Source: CAZBRS01 sp964494475 (lineage in GTDB: Bacteria; Myxococcota_A; UBA9042; CAZBRS01). Taken from it: a stretch of 64,000 nucleotides of DNA. The stretch lies in assembly GCA_964494475.1 (NCBI GenBank), contig CAZBRS010000031.1, positions 1 to 64,000 on the forward strand. Reading direction: 5' to 3'. Shown piece after piece: positions 30,816 through 40,206 of the stretch (position 1 is its first letter; every line of letters starts with the position of its first letter). The notes beneath the pieces are model-generated. The model made no database searches. It worked only from the letters and a program-made list of their open reading frames with translations, and was not told where the DNA came from. Both the position numbers and the translations under genes were made by a program.

Positions 30816-32237
30816 TCAAATGCTCGGGACCGGCTCGTCCGGGCGCGCGGCGGGCAGGCAGAACGTGAAGGTCGCGCCTTCTCCCGGGCGGCTGTCGGCC
30901 CAGATGCGGCCCCCGTACTGCTCGACGATGCGCCGGCAGATGGCGAGGCCGATGCCCGTGCCCTCGGTGTGGCGGCTCGGGGACAGGCGCTCGAAGGCGT
31001 CGAAGATCTTCTCGCGGAAGCGCGGGTCGAAGCCCACGCCGTTGTCGGCCACCGAGAGCAGCCACTCGTCGCCCTCGGCGCGGGCCTCGACCCGGATGCG
31101 CGGGGGGGCCTCGCTGCGGTAGCGCAGGGAGTTGCCGAGCAGGTTCTCGAACACCTGGATGAGCCGCCCTGGATCACAGAGCACGGTCGGCATGGGTCCG
31201 CAGGCGATCTCGGCGCCGGTCTCGGCGATCACGCCCCGCAGCAGCACCTGCGCGTCGTCGACCGCCCGGCCCACGTCGCAGGCGACGGGCTTGCGCCGCG
31301 AGCCGTGGATCTTCGAGTAGGCCAGCAGGTCGTCGATCAGGTTCTCCATGCGCCTCGCCGCGTCGTCGGCGGCGGACAGGCATTCGGCGGGCTCGCCGGC
31401 GCGGACGTTGCCGGCGTCTTCGGCCAGCACGCCCAGGTAGCCCCGCACCGCGCGCAGGGGCGCCTTGAGGTCGTGGGAGACCAGGTTGCCGAACTGCTCG
31501 AGATCGCGGTTCGAGCGCTCGAGATCGGCGATCGACGCGCGCAGGCGCTCTTCGGCCGAGCCGCGCTCCGCCACTTCGAGCCGCAGGTGCTCCGCGTTGG
31601 CCTCGAGCGACGCCTGGTGGGCCACCAGCGTGCGCCGCAGGTGCAGCAGGATGGGCAGCACGCTGCCGAAGGCGGCCGCCGTGACCGCGACGTTCAGGGC
31701 CAGGACGTGCCCGGTCAGGAACGCCGCCCCCAGCGCGGCGTGATCGGTGAAGATGGGCGCGTAGTCGAGCACCCCGTTCAGCTCGAGCAGCGTGACGCCG
31801 GCCATGCCGGCCAGGGTGAGGGCCGTGAGCGCCACCAGCCAGCCCCCCGGCAGCAGCCAGGCGAACACCGCGAGCGACGCCAGGATGACCATGAACAGGT
31901 TGCAGCTCTGGCTGCCGCCCAGGTGGTACTGGAAGACCCACACCGCCTCGACGACCACGCCGAGCCCGAACGTCAGGCCGACGAAGGCGCCAGCGGAGAG
32001 GCTCGCTCGGCGCCGCAGGAGGCGCAACAGGCCGTTGTGGAGGGCCACCATGGCGAAGAGGCCGCAGTTGACGAGGGAGGAGACCCAGAAGACGTCCCGG
32101 TCGATGACGTCGGGTTCTTCGACGTGCGCCAGCGCGACCCACTGGCTCGCGGCGTAGACGCCGAGGACGACCAGCACGACCCCCGAGACGCGCAGGGACC
32201 GCGCCAGGAGTTGATCGAGGGGCTCGCTCGCCGACAT
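30816..32237 (-). CDS. Membrane-bound sensor histidine kinase
   Basis: ATG 32237 gives 473 aa. The N-terminal half has about seven membrane spans (SLRVSGVVLVVLGVYAAS..., FVGLTFGLGVVVEAVWVF, SLAVFAWLLPGGWLVALTAL) without a periplasmic sensor, so it likely senses the membrane or its lipids. A short coiled coil (LEANAEHLRLEVAERGSAEE) leads to the HisKA domain with NLVSHDLKAPLRAV (phospho-His) and the HATPase boxes: N-box ENLLGNSLRYR, G1 DNGVGFDPRF, F-box FDAFERL and G2 GTGIGLAICRR. No response regulator gene is adjacent, so it is an orphan kinase or signals to one elsewhere. It lies 112 bp from dnaE's start on the same strand, and R2 copy A is 48 bp upstream. Confidence 0.9.
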   Translation of the reverse strand: MSASEPLDQLLARSLRVSGVVLVVLGVYAASQWVALAHVEEPDVIDRDVFWVSSLVNCGLFAMVALHNGLLRLLRRRASLSAGAFVGLTFGLGVVVEAVWVFQYHLGGSQSCNLFMVILASLAVFAWLLPGGWLVALTALTLAGMAGVTLLELNGVLDYAPIFTDHAALGAAFLTGHVLALNVAVTAAAFGSVLPILLHLRRTLVAHQASLEANAEHLRLEVAERGSAEERLRASIADLERSNRDLEQFGNLVSHDLKAPLRAVRGYLGVLAEDAGNVRAGEPAECLSAADDAARRMENLIDDLLAYSKIHGSRRKPVACDVGRAVDDAQVLLRGVIAETGAEIACGPMPTVLCDPGRLIQVFENLLGNSLRYRSEAPPRIRVEARAEGDEWLLSVADNGVGFDPRFREKIFDAFERLSPSRHTEGTGIGLAICRRIVEQYGGRIWADSRPGEGATFTFCLPAARPDEPVPSI

Positions 32238-32284
32238 CGTGGCTCCACGGGCTCGGGGCGCGGGGCTCGGCGGGCGCCCGGAGG

Positions 32285-32393
32285 TGGCGGCGTTTCGTGA
32301 GTCGTGAACCACGAGAAACTATAACGATTGCACGCGTGGAGATCCACGCCGTTGTCAGGGAGCGGCCCGGGACCACCCCCGCGGTCGACGGCG
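32285..32393 (+). repeat. Dispersed element R2, copy A (109 bp)
   Basis: It aligns without gaps to 37234-37342 with 12 mismatches. Both begin TGGCGGCGTTTCGTGAGTCG and contain a GTTTC..GAAAC inverted repeat in the left third. Read in one frame, several of the differences are silent or conservative, so a short peptide or a coding origin cannot be excluded. It lies between the histidine kinase and the gene ending at 32481. Confidence 0.8.
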
Positions 32394-32480
32394 CGATCGC
32401 GAACGCAAACCGCCTTGCCGGCGATTGTCGACGGGCAGGGGGCGCCGATCGCGGGACGGGCGCTACCCCTCCCCGCGACC
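32394..32480. other. Short intergenic remainder after R2 copy A
   Basis: No feature is recognised between R2 copy A and the end of the next gene. Confidence 0.4.
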
Positions 32481-34817
32481 CTACCGGGTCGAGAACGGCA
32501 GGTCGTGGCCCGCGGACGTGATCCGCCTCTCGTCCGTCTCGAACAGGATGCGGCAACAGGTGATCAGGTCGGTACGGGCCTGGCCGCTCTCCGCGAACCG
32601 GCAATCGGCGAGATCGATCTCCCAGAGCCAGCGGGTGGACGCCGACAGGTCGGTGCTCGAGGCAGCTCCGTCGTCCGCGAGCACGGTCAACAGATCGACC
32701 GCGGTCGCGGGAGGGTGCGCGAGGTCGAAGCTCGTGACGGTCGTCGGCAGAATCCAGGCGATATCGGCGTAGTCGTCGGCGCGCCCGATCGCCAGGATGT
32801 AGCTCATCCCCGAGAGGTCCAGCGCCACGCCGGTCGCGGCGAGGTACGTCTGCTCGTAGGGGATCCAACGGAATTCCGGCGTGTTCCCGGTCCCGGTCGC
32901 TCCCCGTTCCGGGGCGACGGTCTCGATGGCGGGCCGCAACCGCCAGGCGAGGCCCGTGCTGTCGGAGCAGCTATCCAGGAGGAAGACCTCGCTGTTGATC
33001 CCCCAGTTGGCGTTCGACGACACGTCGCCGCTCCGGTCGGCATCCAGGACGGCGAGAACCCGCCCCCGGGTCACGTCGCCCGGACAGTCGGCGGCGGCGA
33101 GCACATCGATGGCCCACGCGGTGGACCCGGCGGGGACGACGACCGAGCCGTCGAACGACATGGTGACGTCGCCTCTGGAGTCGCCCCTGGCGAACACGAT
33201 CGCGTCGGCGGCGACGCCGGTCTCGTTGACGACCGTACCGCTCATCCGGATCGAACGGTCGCCCGCCACGTCCACCAGGAAGAAGCTGTAGACCCCCTTG
33301 GCGCGAGCGTCGATGCCGCCTTGCTCGTCGAGCAGCAGCGGATCTATCGACACCACGAACGAGGTCGCGTCCGGCAGCGCCTGACTGCTCGGGATCGTGT
33401 AGGTCGGCCCGTTGACCCACTGCTGGATCCCGGCCCTGGCCTCGGCGATTTCTCGGCCCACGGGCCGGACATCGAGCGAGTAGGCCGAGGCTCCCGGCGC
33501 TTCGAGCCACGTGAGGGTCGGGGTCGTGGTCCGCACGCGCGCCGCGCCCGTCGGCGCGGTCAGGATCGTTCGGCGGGACAAACGGACCACCTCGGCGACC
33601 CGGTCCACTTCGACGTGGATGAGATCGAGCGCTCGGTTGCGATAGTGCAGGGCGTAGTCCCCGGCGAGCTCGTCGCCGGGATCTGAAATGCCGAACGAAA
33701 ACCGATGGTCGCCGGCCATCTGGTCGTAGCTCCCGCGCGTGTTGTCGTGGACCTTCTCGCTGCAACCGCCGTCATCGAGCAAGGTCACGTCCGAGTTGTC
33801 GGGCAATCGGACGGACGGGGCGGTCAGATCGACGAGTCCGGCGGCGCTGCCGGCGGTTGCAGAGATGCGCATGAGGAACCCGGAGCACAGGCCGCTCCCC
33901 GGGTACCTCCGGCCACCCTCGTGAATCCAGGGCGGGTTTCCCTCCTCGGCCTCGTGCGACGCGAAGGTGTCGAAGCCCTGGTATCTGGAGGCGGTGCCCG
34001 TATCGACGAGGTGCAGGTCGTTGCCGGTCGAGTCCGCTCCGGTGACGGTCACCGCGAGACCGGGAGCCTGAGCGTCGGCTCCCAGCGTGGGCTGCCCGTC
34101 GGGGCCGCGGGCCATCGGTCCTCCGGTGTCGCGGAACGCGCGCACGGTGTAGGAGCCGCGCCCGAGCCGGAAGCCGTACGGGCGCGCCGGCAGGGACTCC
34201 CCCTCGGTCGCTGCGATCTCCACTTCCTTCAGGTACGTCATCGACTCCGTGCTCGACGGGTACACGCGCACTCGAACCACGGTCCCTCCGACGGGCCCAC
34301 TGGACTGGCTCACGAGGCCCTCCAACTTGAACAGCGGGGCCTGCTTCAGCGAGACCTCCGTGGTCTCGGAGACGACGCCGTTGACCGTCTGGGTGATTGC
34401 CAGCGTGAGGGGCGCGTTCTCCGCCGCGTCCTTGTACGGGAGGACGAAGTCGAAGGACCCGTCTCTCGAGACGGTGCGGCTGGCACCGAGGTCACCGGTC
34501 GCGTCGAAGATGCGCGCGTCGACCGTTGCGCCGGGGGGCGCGAGGCCCGCGACCCGGACTGGACTGAAGACGTGGTCACCCCGGACCGGCGCGGTCCGTG
34601 CTCGAGCGGCGCTCTGCGGCGACCCGCTTCCGTCAGTCGCCGCGCCCCAATAGGCGGCGGCGATGATTCCGGCGACCGACAACGTCGCGTACACCCACCA
34701 TCTGGCCGCAGACCCGCGCGCCCACGTCACCACCCTGTACTCGCTCCCGTGCTGGCGGGATTGCGCCGCTCGCGGCGCTCCCCTTTCGTCGGAGTCCTCG
34801 GCCCACGAGGCGAGCAT
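32481..34817 (-). CDS. Membrane-anchored beta-rich surface protein (778 aa)
   Basis: The start is uncertain: ATG 34817 gives 778 aa; GTG 34730 is a closer candidate to the single N-terminal membrane span (WWVYATLSVAGIIAAAYWGA). The rest is exported by prediction and composed of repeated beta-sandwich-like modules: VRVAGLAPPGATVDARIFD and VVRVRVYPSSTESMTYLKE resemble carboxypeptidase-regulatory-like or Ig-like folds, and TTTPTLTWLEAPGASAYSLD and NTPEFRWIPYEQTYLAATG resemble fibronectin-type modules. Cysteines are scarce except in the last quarter (SCSDSTG, DLITCCRI). No catalytic motif was found. It probably stays attached to the inner membrane, or is released into the periplasm. No clear functional neighbour. 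Confidence 0.75.
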   Translation of the reverse strand: MLASWAEDSDERGAPRAAQSRQHGSEYRVVTWARGSAARWWVYATLSVAGIIAAAYWGAATDGSGSPQSAARARTAPVRGDHVFSPVRVAGLAPPGATVDARIFDATGDLGASRTVSRDGSFDFVLPYKDAAENAPLTLAITQTVNGVVSETTEVSLKQAPLFKLEGLVSQSSGPVGGTVVRVRVYPSSTESMTYLKEVEIAATEGESLPARPYGFRLGRGSYTVRAFRDTGGPMARGPDGQPTLGADAQAPGLAVTVTGADSTGNDLHLVDTGTASRYQGFDTFASHEAEEGNPPWIHEGGRRYPGSGLCSGFLMRISATAGSAAGLVDLTAPSVRLPDNSDVTLLDDGGCSEKVHDNTRGSYDQMAGDHRFSFGISDPGDELAGDYALHYRNRALDLIHVEVDRVAEVVRLSRRTILTAPTGAARVRTTTPTLTWLEAPGASAYSLDVRPVGREIAEARAGIQQWVNGPTYTIPSSQALPDATSFVVSIDPLLLDEQGGIDARAKGVYSFFLVDVAGDRSIRMSGTVVNETGVAADAIVFARGDSRGDVTMSFDGSVVVPAGSTAWAIDVLAAADCPGDVTRGRVLAVLDADRSGDVSSNANWGINSEVFLLDSCSDSTGLAWRLRPAIETVAPERGATGTGNTPEFRWIPYEQTYLAATGVALDLSGMSYILAIGRADDYADIAWILPTTVTSFDLAHPPATAVDLLTVLADDGAASSTDLSASTRWLWEIDLADCRFAESGQARTDLITCCRILFETDERRITSAGHDLPFSTR

Positions 34818-34949
34818 GGCACGGGGCGGAGGGGGGGTCAAGCGCGACGCGGAGGCCCACGGGCCCGACCGGTCAGGCCCGGCGGCGGACGGCCCCCTCG
34901 TTGACAGGTCCCGGTGCGGCCGCGATAGTTTCCAACAGGAGGGTCTTCG

Positions 34950-35951
34950 GTGACGCCAGGACGTCGAGGGGTTCGTCGGGAGGGGATCCACGGGCTCCGG
35001 ACCTGGGGGGTCGGAGCGGCTTGTCTCCTCGCCCTCGTTTCGGTTCAATGCCGGCCCGAACGGGCGCCAACGCGCGATCCCGAGCCTTCGACCTCACGGC
35101 CGGCAACCCCCGCGGGCTTCGACCTGGCGTCGGGGCTCGCAGGCCTCGCACCACGCGGCTTCGCTCCGGACGGACCGTCGCAGACGCTCGACGAGGACGC
35201 GCTCGAGACGAAGTTCGACGATCTCGACTCCTTCTACACGAACGCGGGCCTCAGGTACGCGGTCTGCCAGCGCTACTCGGCGACGGACGGCCCGGCGCGC
35301 CGTTTCGATGCCTGCGTGTACGTACACCGCGCCGCCCGCGCCGCCATGTCCACGTTCCTCTCGATCAGCCAGGCCGGGCCGCTCTTCGGCCGCGACGAAG
35401 GGCGTCCGAGCAGGCTCGCGAGGCACGCGTGGGAGTCGTCCGGTTTTTTGGCCTTCGTGCAGGGCGACGCCTACGTCGAGGTCGCGTCCGAGGAGACGGC
35501 CGCGGAGAACGCCGACGCGCGGACCGAGGTCGCAGCGACGCTGGCGGCCCGTTACGGCGGCGCGACGCTGGAGCCCCCGCCCTTCCCGGACGGGGACCGG
35601 GTGAACGGCAAATTGCGTCTCATCATGCGCAACGCCTTCGGGGCGAGCGGCCTGGACGGGATCTACGCCTGCGACTACGAGGCCGGCGGGAACGAGGCGA
35701 TCGCCTTCTGGTCCGACCGGGACTCGGCGGACGAGGCCGAGGCGCTGGCCCGGCGTTGGCGCGACTTCCTGCTGGCGAACGGTGCGGTCCAGGGCGGGGA
35801 GACGATGGTCGACGCCACCGTCCTCAGCCTCATGGGGTTCACCGAGGTCGTGTGCACGCGCGGCCGGGTCTTTGCCGGCGTGCACCAGGCCGAGAGCCTC
35901 GAACTTGCCCGTCGCCTGGCGGCGGCGGTGTGCGCGCCCCCCGGCACCTGA
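34950..35951 (+). CDS. DUF6599-like lipoprotein or secreted protein
   Basis: GTG 34950 has AGGAGGG seven bases upstream and gives 333 aa. The signal (VGAACLLALVSVQC) fits a lipoprotein and is followed by a Pro/Thr/Arg linker. The domain from about residue 55 (FDLASGLAGLAPRGFAPDGP, LETKFDDLDSFYTNAGLRYA, RFDACVYVHRAARAAMSTFL) has the order seen in DUF6599 proteins, a family of uncharacterised exported proteins. I am moderately sure. It precedes the Tat-exported aldo/keto reductase by 26 bp and both are probably one operon in the periplasm. Confidence 0.65.
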   Translation: MTPGRRGVRREGIHGLRTWGVGAACLLALVSVQCRPERAPTRDPEPSTSRPATPAGFDLASGLAGLAPRGFAPDGPSQTLDEDALETKFDDLDSFYTNAGLRYAVCQRYSATDGPARRFDACVYVHRAARAAMSTFLSISQAGPLFGRDEGRPSRLARHAWESSGFLAFVQGDAYVEVASEETAAENADARTEVAATLAARYGGATLEPPPFPDGDRVNGKLRLIMRNAFGASGLDGIYACDYEAGGNEAIAFWSDRDSADEAEALARRWRDFLLANGAVQGGETMVDATVLSLMGFTEVVCTRGRVFAGVHQAESLELARRLAAAVCAPPGT

Positions 35952-35977
35952 GCGCGGGAGACGCCACGGAGGTCAGC

Positions 35978-37183
35978 GTGGACGAACGGAACCGAGTGAC
36001 CCGACGCGATTTCCTGCGGTGGTCGGGCGTCGCGTCCCTCGCGGGCGCAGCCGTGCACGTCTCGACGGGCCCGGCCGTGACGCAGGCGGACGCCAACGTC
36101 GTCGAGGTGCCCACCAATCCACTGGGTCGCACGGGCGTGCGCGTCTCGCGCGTCAGCATGGGGATCGACTACGACGTGGGTGGAAGCCTGCTCCTGCTGA
36201 GCCTCGCGCTCCGCTGGGGCGTCACCCAATGGAGCACCAACTGCGACTACGCCGGGGGCAACGCGGAGACCGGTATCGGCCGTTATTTCCGCAAGTTTCC
36301 GCAGGACCGCGCCCGCGTTCACCTGGCCACGTCGTGCGACGGGCGCGACCGCGCCGAGCTCCTCCGCCTGCTCGATCGGTCGCTCGAGAGGATGTGCACC
36401 GACCACGTCGACCTGTTCCTGTTGCACGGTGTCGACGATCCGCGGCGCCTCGACGACGACGTCCGCCGGTTCGCCACGGAGCAGAAGGCCCTCGGCCGCA
36501 TCCGGCACGTGGGGTTCTCGACGCATGCCAACATGGCGCGGCTCCTCGTCGCGTCGGCGTCGCTCCCGTGGATCGACGCTGCGTTGGTCAAGTTCAACTA
36601 CCGCCTCATGAGGGACCCCGACATGGTCGCGGCCATCGAGGCGTTCGGCCGGGCCGGGAAGGGCATCCTCGCCATGAAGGTCCTTGGCGACGGGCCCGTG
36701 CGGCGCGAGGACCCGGACGACATGCGGCTGGCCGGCCACTTCCTCGAACGCGGCTTCACGCCGCATCAGGCGGCGGTCAAGGCCGTTTGGGAGAACCCCT
36801 GGATATCGGCGGCCACGCTGCACGCCGACAACACGGACGCCCTGGCGAGCTTCGTGAAGGCAGCGATCGACGTCACTCCCCTCACGACGAGCGACCTGGA
36901 CGTGCTAGGGGACCACGCGGACGCAACGCTCGCGCGCTTCTGCGCGGGCTGCGCGTGGAGGTGCGAAGGCGCGAGCGGTCTGCCGGTCTCGGACGTGATG
37001 CGGTGCCTGACCTACGCTGGACGGCCGGGGCAGCTGGCGCGCGCGCGTGAAGAGTTCGCACGGCTCCCTCCCGAGGTACGCCACCGGCTGACGACCGCCG
37101 ACCTCGCGGTCGCGGAGTCCGCCTGCCCGTGCGGCCTCGCGATCTCCGACCTCGTCCTCGAGGCGTGCCGCAGGCTCGGATAG
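35978..37183 (+). CDS. Tat-exported aldo/keto reductase-fold protein with C-terminal Cys cluster
   Basis: GTG 35978 follows CGGAGG and gives 401 aa. A twin-arginine motif (TRRDFLRW, residues 8-15) and a hydrophobic region form the signal. The barrel begins NPLGRTGVRVSRVSMG. Two AKR tetrad positions remain: Tyr91 (NCDYAGGN) and His150 (LFLLHGVD). The usual Asp of DTA is replaced in QWSTNCDY and the catalytic Lys in the LATK position is Ser119 (HLATSCDGRD). Near the C-terminus FCAGCAWRC plus a later Cys suggests an iron-sulfur site, as in the ferredoxin-like tails of some AKRs. NADPH use in the periplasm is unlikely, so it may be a repurposed, possibly non-reductase, protein partnering the DUF6599-like protein. 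Confidence 0.85.
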   Translation: MDERNRVTRRDFLRWSGVASLAGAAVHVSTGPAVTQADANVVEVPTNPLGRTGVRVSRVSMGIDYDVGGSLLLLSLALRWGVTQWSTNCDYAGGNAETGIGRYFRKFPQDRARVHLATSCDGRDRAELLRLLDRSLERMCTDHVDLFLLHGVDDPRRLDDDVRRFATEQKALGRIRHVGFSTHANMARLLVASASLPWIDAALVKFNYRLMRDPDMVAAIEAFGRAGKGILAMKVLGDGPVRREDPDDMRLAGHFLERGFTPHQAAVKAVWENPWISAATLHADNTDALASFVKAAIDVTPLTTSDLDVLGDHADATLARFCAGCAWRCEGASGLPVSDVMRCLTYAGRPGQLARAREEFARLPPEVRHRLTTADLAVAESACPCGLAISDLVLEACRRLG

Positions 37184-37233
37184 GGCGGCGGTCCCTGCCC
37201 GTTCAGCGACGTGCGCCCGCGCGACCTACGGGC

Positions 37234-37342
37234 TGGCGGCGTTTCGTGAGTCGTGAACCGCCCGAAACTATTGCGATCCTACGCGCGGAGCTCCACGCCG
37301 TTGTCGGGGATCGGCCCGGGACCACCCCCGCGGTCGACGGCG
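37234..37342 (+). repeat. Dispersed element R2, copy B (109 bp)
   Basis: The partner of 32285-32393 (12 mismatches, no gaps). GTTTCG and CGAAAC pair perfectly here. It fills most of the convergent gap between the aldo/keto reductase and the rhodanese gene. Confidence 0.8.
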
Positions 37343-37350
37343 GGGGTGGG

Positions 37351-37887
37351 TCACGGCGAGAGGGGATAGCCGGCTGCTTTCCACCCGATCATGCCGCCGT
37401 CGAGGTAGCGCACGTTGCAGTAGCCGAGGGCAACCAGCGCGGGTCCGGCGATGGAGGCCATGTAGTTCGATTTGCAGTAGATGACGGTCTTCACGGCGAG
37501 GTCGGGTCCGAGCCAGGCCGCGATGGCGGGAACGTTCGCGTACGTGAGGTGCGCGTCGGTGCCCGCGATCTCTCCCTCGTAGGGCACGTGCACGTTGACG
37601 AGCAGGAAGTCCTTGGCCGCGAGCTCGGCGTTCAGCTGCGAGGGCGAGACCACCCCCAGGGAGGCGGGCGTCGGGCAGGCGTCGCAGACCCACACGCACA
37701 CCGCCTCGTCGCACGTCCAGTCGCCCTCGCAGGAGTCGTGGGCCAGGCCCTCGCAATCGGCGCGGGTCAGGCACGTGGGCTCCCCGGGCGTCGCGGGGCC
37801 GCAGGCGGGCTCGGAGGCCCCCGCCAGGGCGAGCAGCGCGGCCACGAGCGCGAGCACCGACACGAGCTTCGAACCTCGACCTGGCAT
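37351..37887 (-). CDS. Exported rhodanese-domain protein
   Basis: ATG 37887 with GGAGG six bases upstream gives 178 aa. The N-terminal signal (KLVSVLALVAALLALAGAS) is followed by a Cys-rich segment (CLTRADCEGLAHDSC, CDEAVCVWVCDAC). A single rhodanese domain follows: FLLVNVHVPYEGEI, a loop with active-site Cys in VIYCKSNYMA and LDGGMIGWKAAGYPL at the end. Rhodaneses transfer sulfane sulfur. A periplasmic or outer-surface location is predicted, so detoxification or sulfur relay is possible, but the acceptor is unknown. It lies 36 bp downstream of purC on the same strand. Confidence 0.88.
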   Translation of the reverse strand: MPGRGSKLVSVLALVAALLALAGASEPACGPATPGEPTCLTRADCEGLAHDSCEGDWTCDEAVCVWVCDACPTPASLGVVSPSQLNAELAAKDFLLVNVHVPYEGEIAGTDAHLTYANVPAIAAWLGPDLAVKTVIYCKSNYMASIAGPALVALGYCNVRYLDGGMIGWKAAGYPLSP

Positions 37888-37923
37888 GGACGACCTCCTG
37901 GCGACCGGTGTCGGCGCTGGGCT

Positions 37924-38817
<894 letters not shown>

Positions 38818-38924
38818 GGCGTGCCCCCTGGTGGTTCCGCGCAGGATACCCGCGGAGGGCGACGCCGTAAATGGCCGTGACAGCCCCCTTGTGCCCCGGG
38901 CCGAAGGACCGTAGCCTTCGGGGC

Positions 38925-40090
38925 ATGATCGTGACCCTCACGCCCCCTCCGGGGGCCACCCACCTGGTGGGTGATCCCACCGACTGGTTGAAGGCGCCGC
39001 TGCCCGTCGAGCGCGTGCCGCTGGCGCTAGAGTTCCCCGACGACGCGTGGGTCGAGCTCGCGTGGCTCGGCGCCGACGGGAAGATGCTGCCCGAGCCGTC
39101 CCTGCCCCTGGCCGCCAGCAACCCCTGGTTCCCCGCGGCGCGCGCCGTCGCCGGGCCGCGCTACCGGCCCGACCCGCTGCTGGCCGGCCTCGAGGTGCGG
39201 CCGATCGGACGGGTCGCGCGCCNNNNNNNNNNNNNNNNNNNNNNNNNNNNNNNNNNNNNNNNNNNNNNNNNNNNNNNNNNNNNNNNNNNNNNNNNNNNNN
39301 NNNNNNNNNNNNNNNNNNNNNNCCCGACCCGCTGCTGGCCGGCCTCGAGGTGCGGCCGATCGGACGGGTCGCGCGCCATCGCCTGGCCTCGCGCGCGCTC
39401 GGCCAGGAGCGCCGGTTGATGCTCTGGTCGCCGCCCGGGTTCGAGCACGAGCGCCTGCCGCTCGTCGTGGCCGAGGACGGCGTGGCCATGCGCTACCTCA
39501 GCCGCCTCGATCGCATCCTGGCCGCGCTGGTGGCGCGGGGCGAGGCGCGTCCGGCCCACGTGCTCTTCCTCGAGCCGGTCGACCGCGACGTGGAGTACCG
39601 CTTCCACGAGCCCTACCGGGCCTTCGTGATCGACGAGGCCCTGCCCCTGGCCGAGGCCGAGGTGCGCACGACCGGCGAGCGCGTGGCGCTGGGCGCCAGC
39701 CTGGGCGGGCTCGTGAGCGCGTGGCTGGCCTGGACACGCCCCGACCTGTTCCAGACGGTCGTGGCGCTGTCGGGAGCGTTCCTGCTCGGCCCCGGCGACG
39801 CCGCGAGCGATCCCTTCCACGGCAGCGAGTGGATGGTGCACCAGGTGCGCGCCCAGCCGCAAAAGCCCCTGCGCTGGGCCCTCGACTGCGGCACCCTCGA
39901 GTGGCTGACGCCCGTGAACCGTCGCCTGCACGCGGCGCTCGCCCGAGCGGGCTACGCCGTGAGGTACGCCGAGCGCACGTCGGGCCACTCGTGGACGACG
40001 TGGCAGAACGCGCTGCCCGGCCTGCTGCGCTGGGCGTTGGCCCCTGCGGGCGCTCCGAATCCAACGGCCCCGTCGACGGATCCCGGCTGA
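38925..40090 (+). CDS. Enterochelin-esterase-like alpha/beta hydrolase (spans a scaffold gap)
   Basis: ATG 38925 starts an early-set-type N-terminal domain (VTLTPPPGATHLVGDPTDW) followed by an esterase-D-like catalytic domain: LPLVVAEDGV, a GASLGG nucleophile elbow, LDCGTLEWLTPVNR (acid region) and TSGHSWTTWQNALP (His). This is the Fes/IroE layout of enterochelin and trilactone esterases, but substrates of homologues vary. The 100 N at 39223-39322 are a scaffold artefact: the same 55 bp flank them. If the duplicated 55 bp and the N are removed, the frame is continuous and encodes 336 aa. No siderophore genes are nearby. Confidence 0.85.
39223..39322. other. 100-N scaffold gap with duplicated 55-bp flanks
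   Basis: The 55 bp 39168-39222 and 39323-39377 are identical. This is the overlap expected when two contigs were joined without merging their k-mer overlap, so no sequence is actually missing. Confidence 0.9.
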
Positions 40091-40128
40091 CGACGCGCAA
40101 TGGCGCGGGCACGCGGCGAGCGGGCTTC

Positions 40129-40157
40129 TTTACACGCCCCGGCGCGGGTGGTATCTT
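40129..40157 (+). promoter_or_regulatory. Sigma70-type promoter of the rpoN operon
   Basis: TTTACA, a 17-nt spacer and TATCTT, 50 bp before the rpoN start. It continues the pattern of good -35 boxes seen elsewhere in this window. Confidence 0.6.
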
Positions 40158-40206
40158 CTTTTATGCAAGAAACGGTCCGGCAAGACACCGATTTCGGCGC
40201 GACAGC

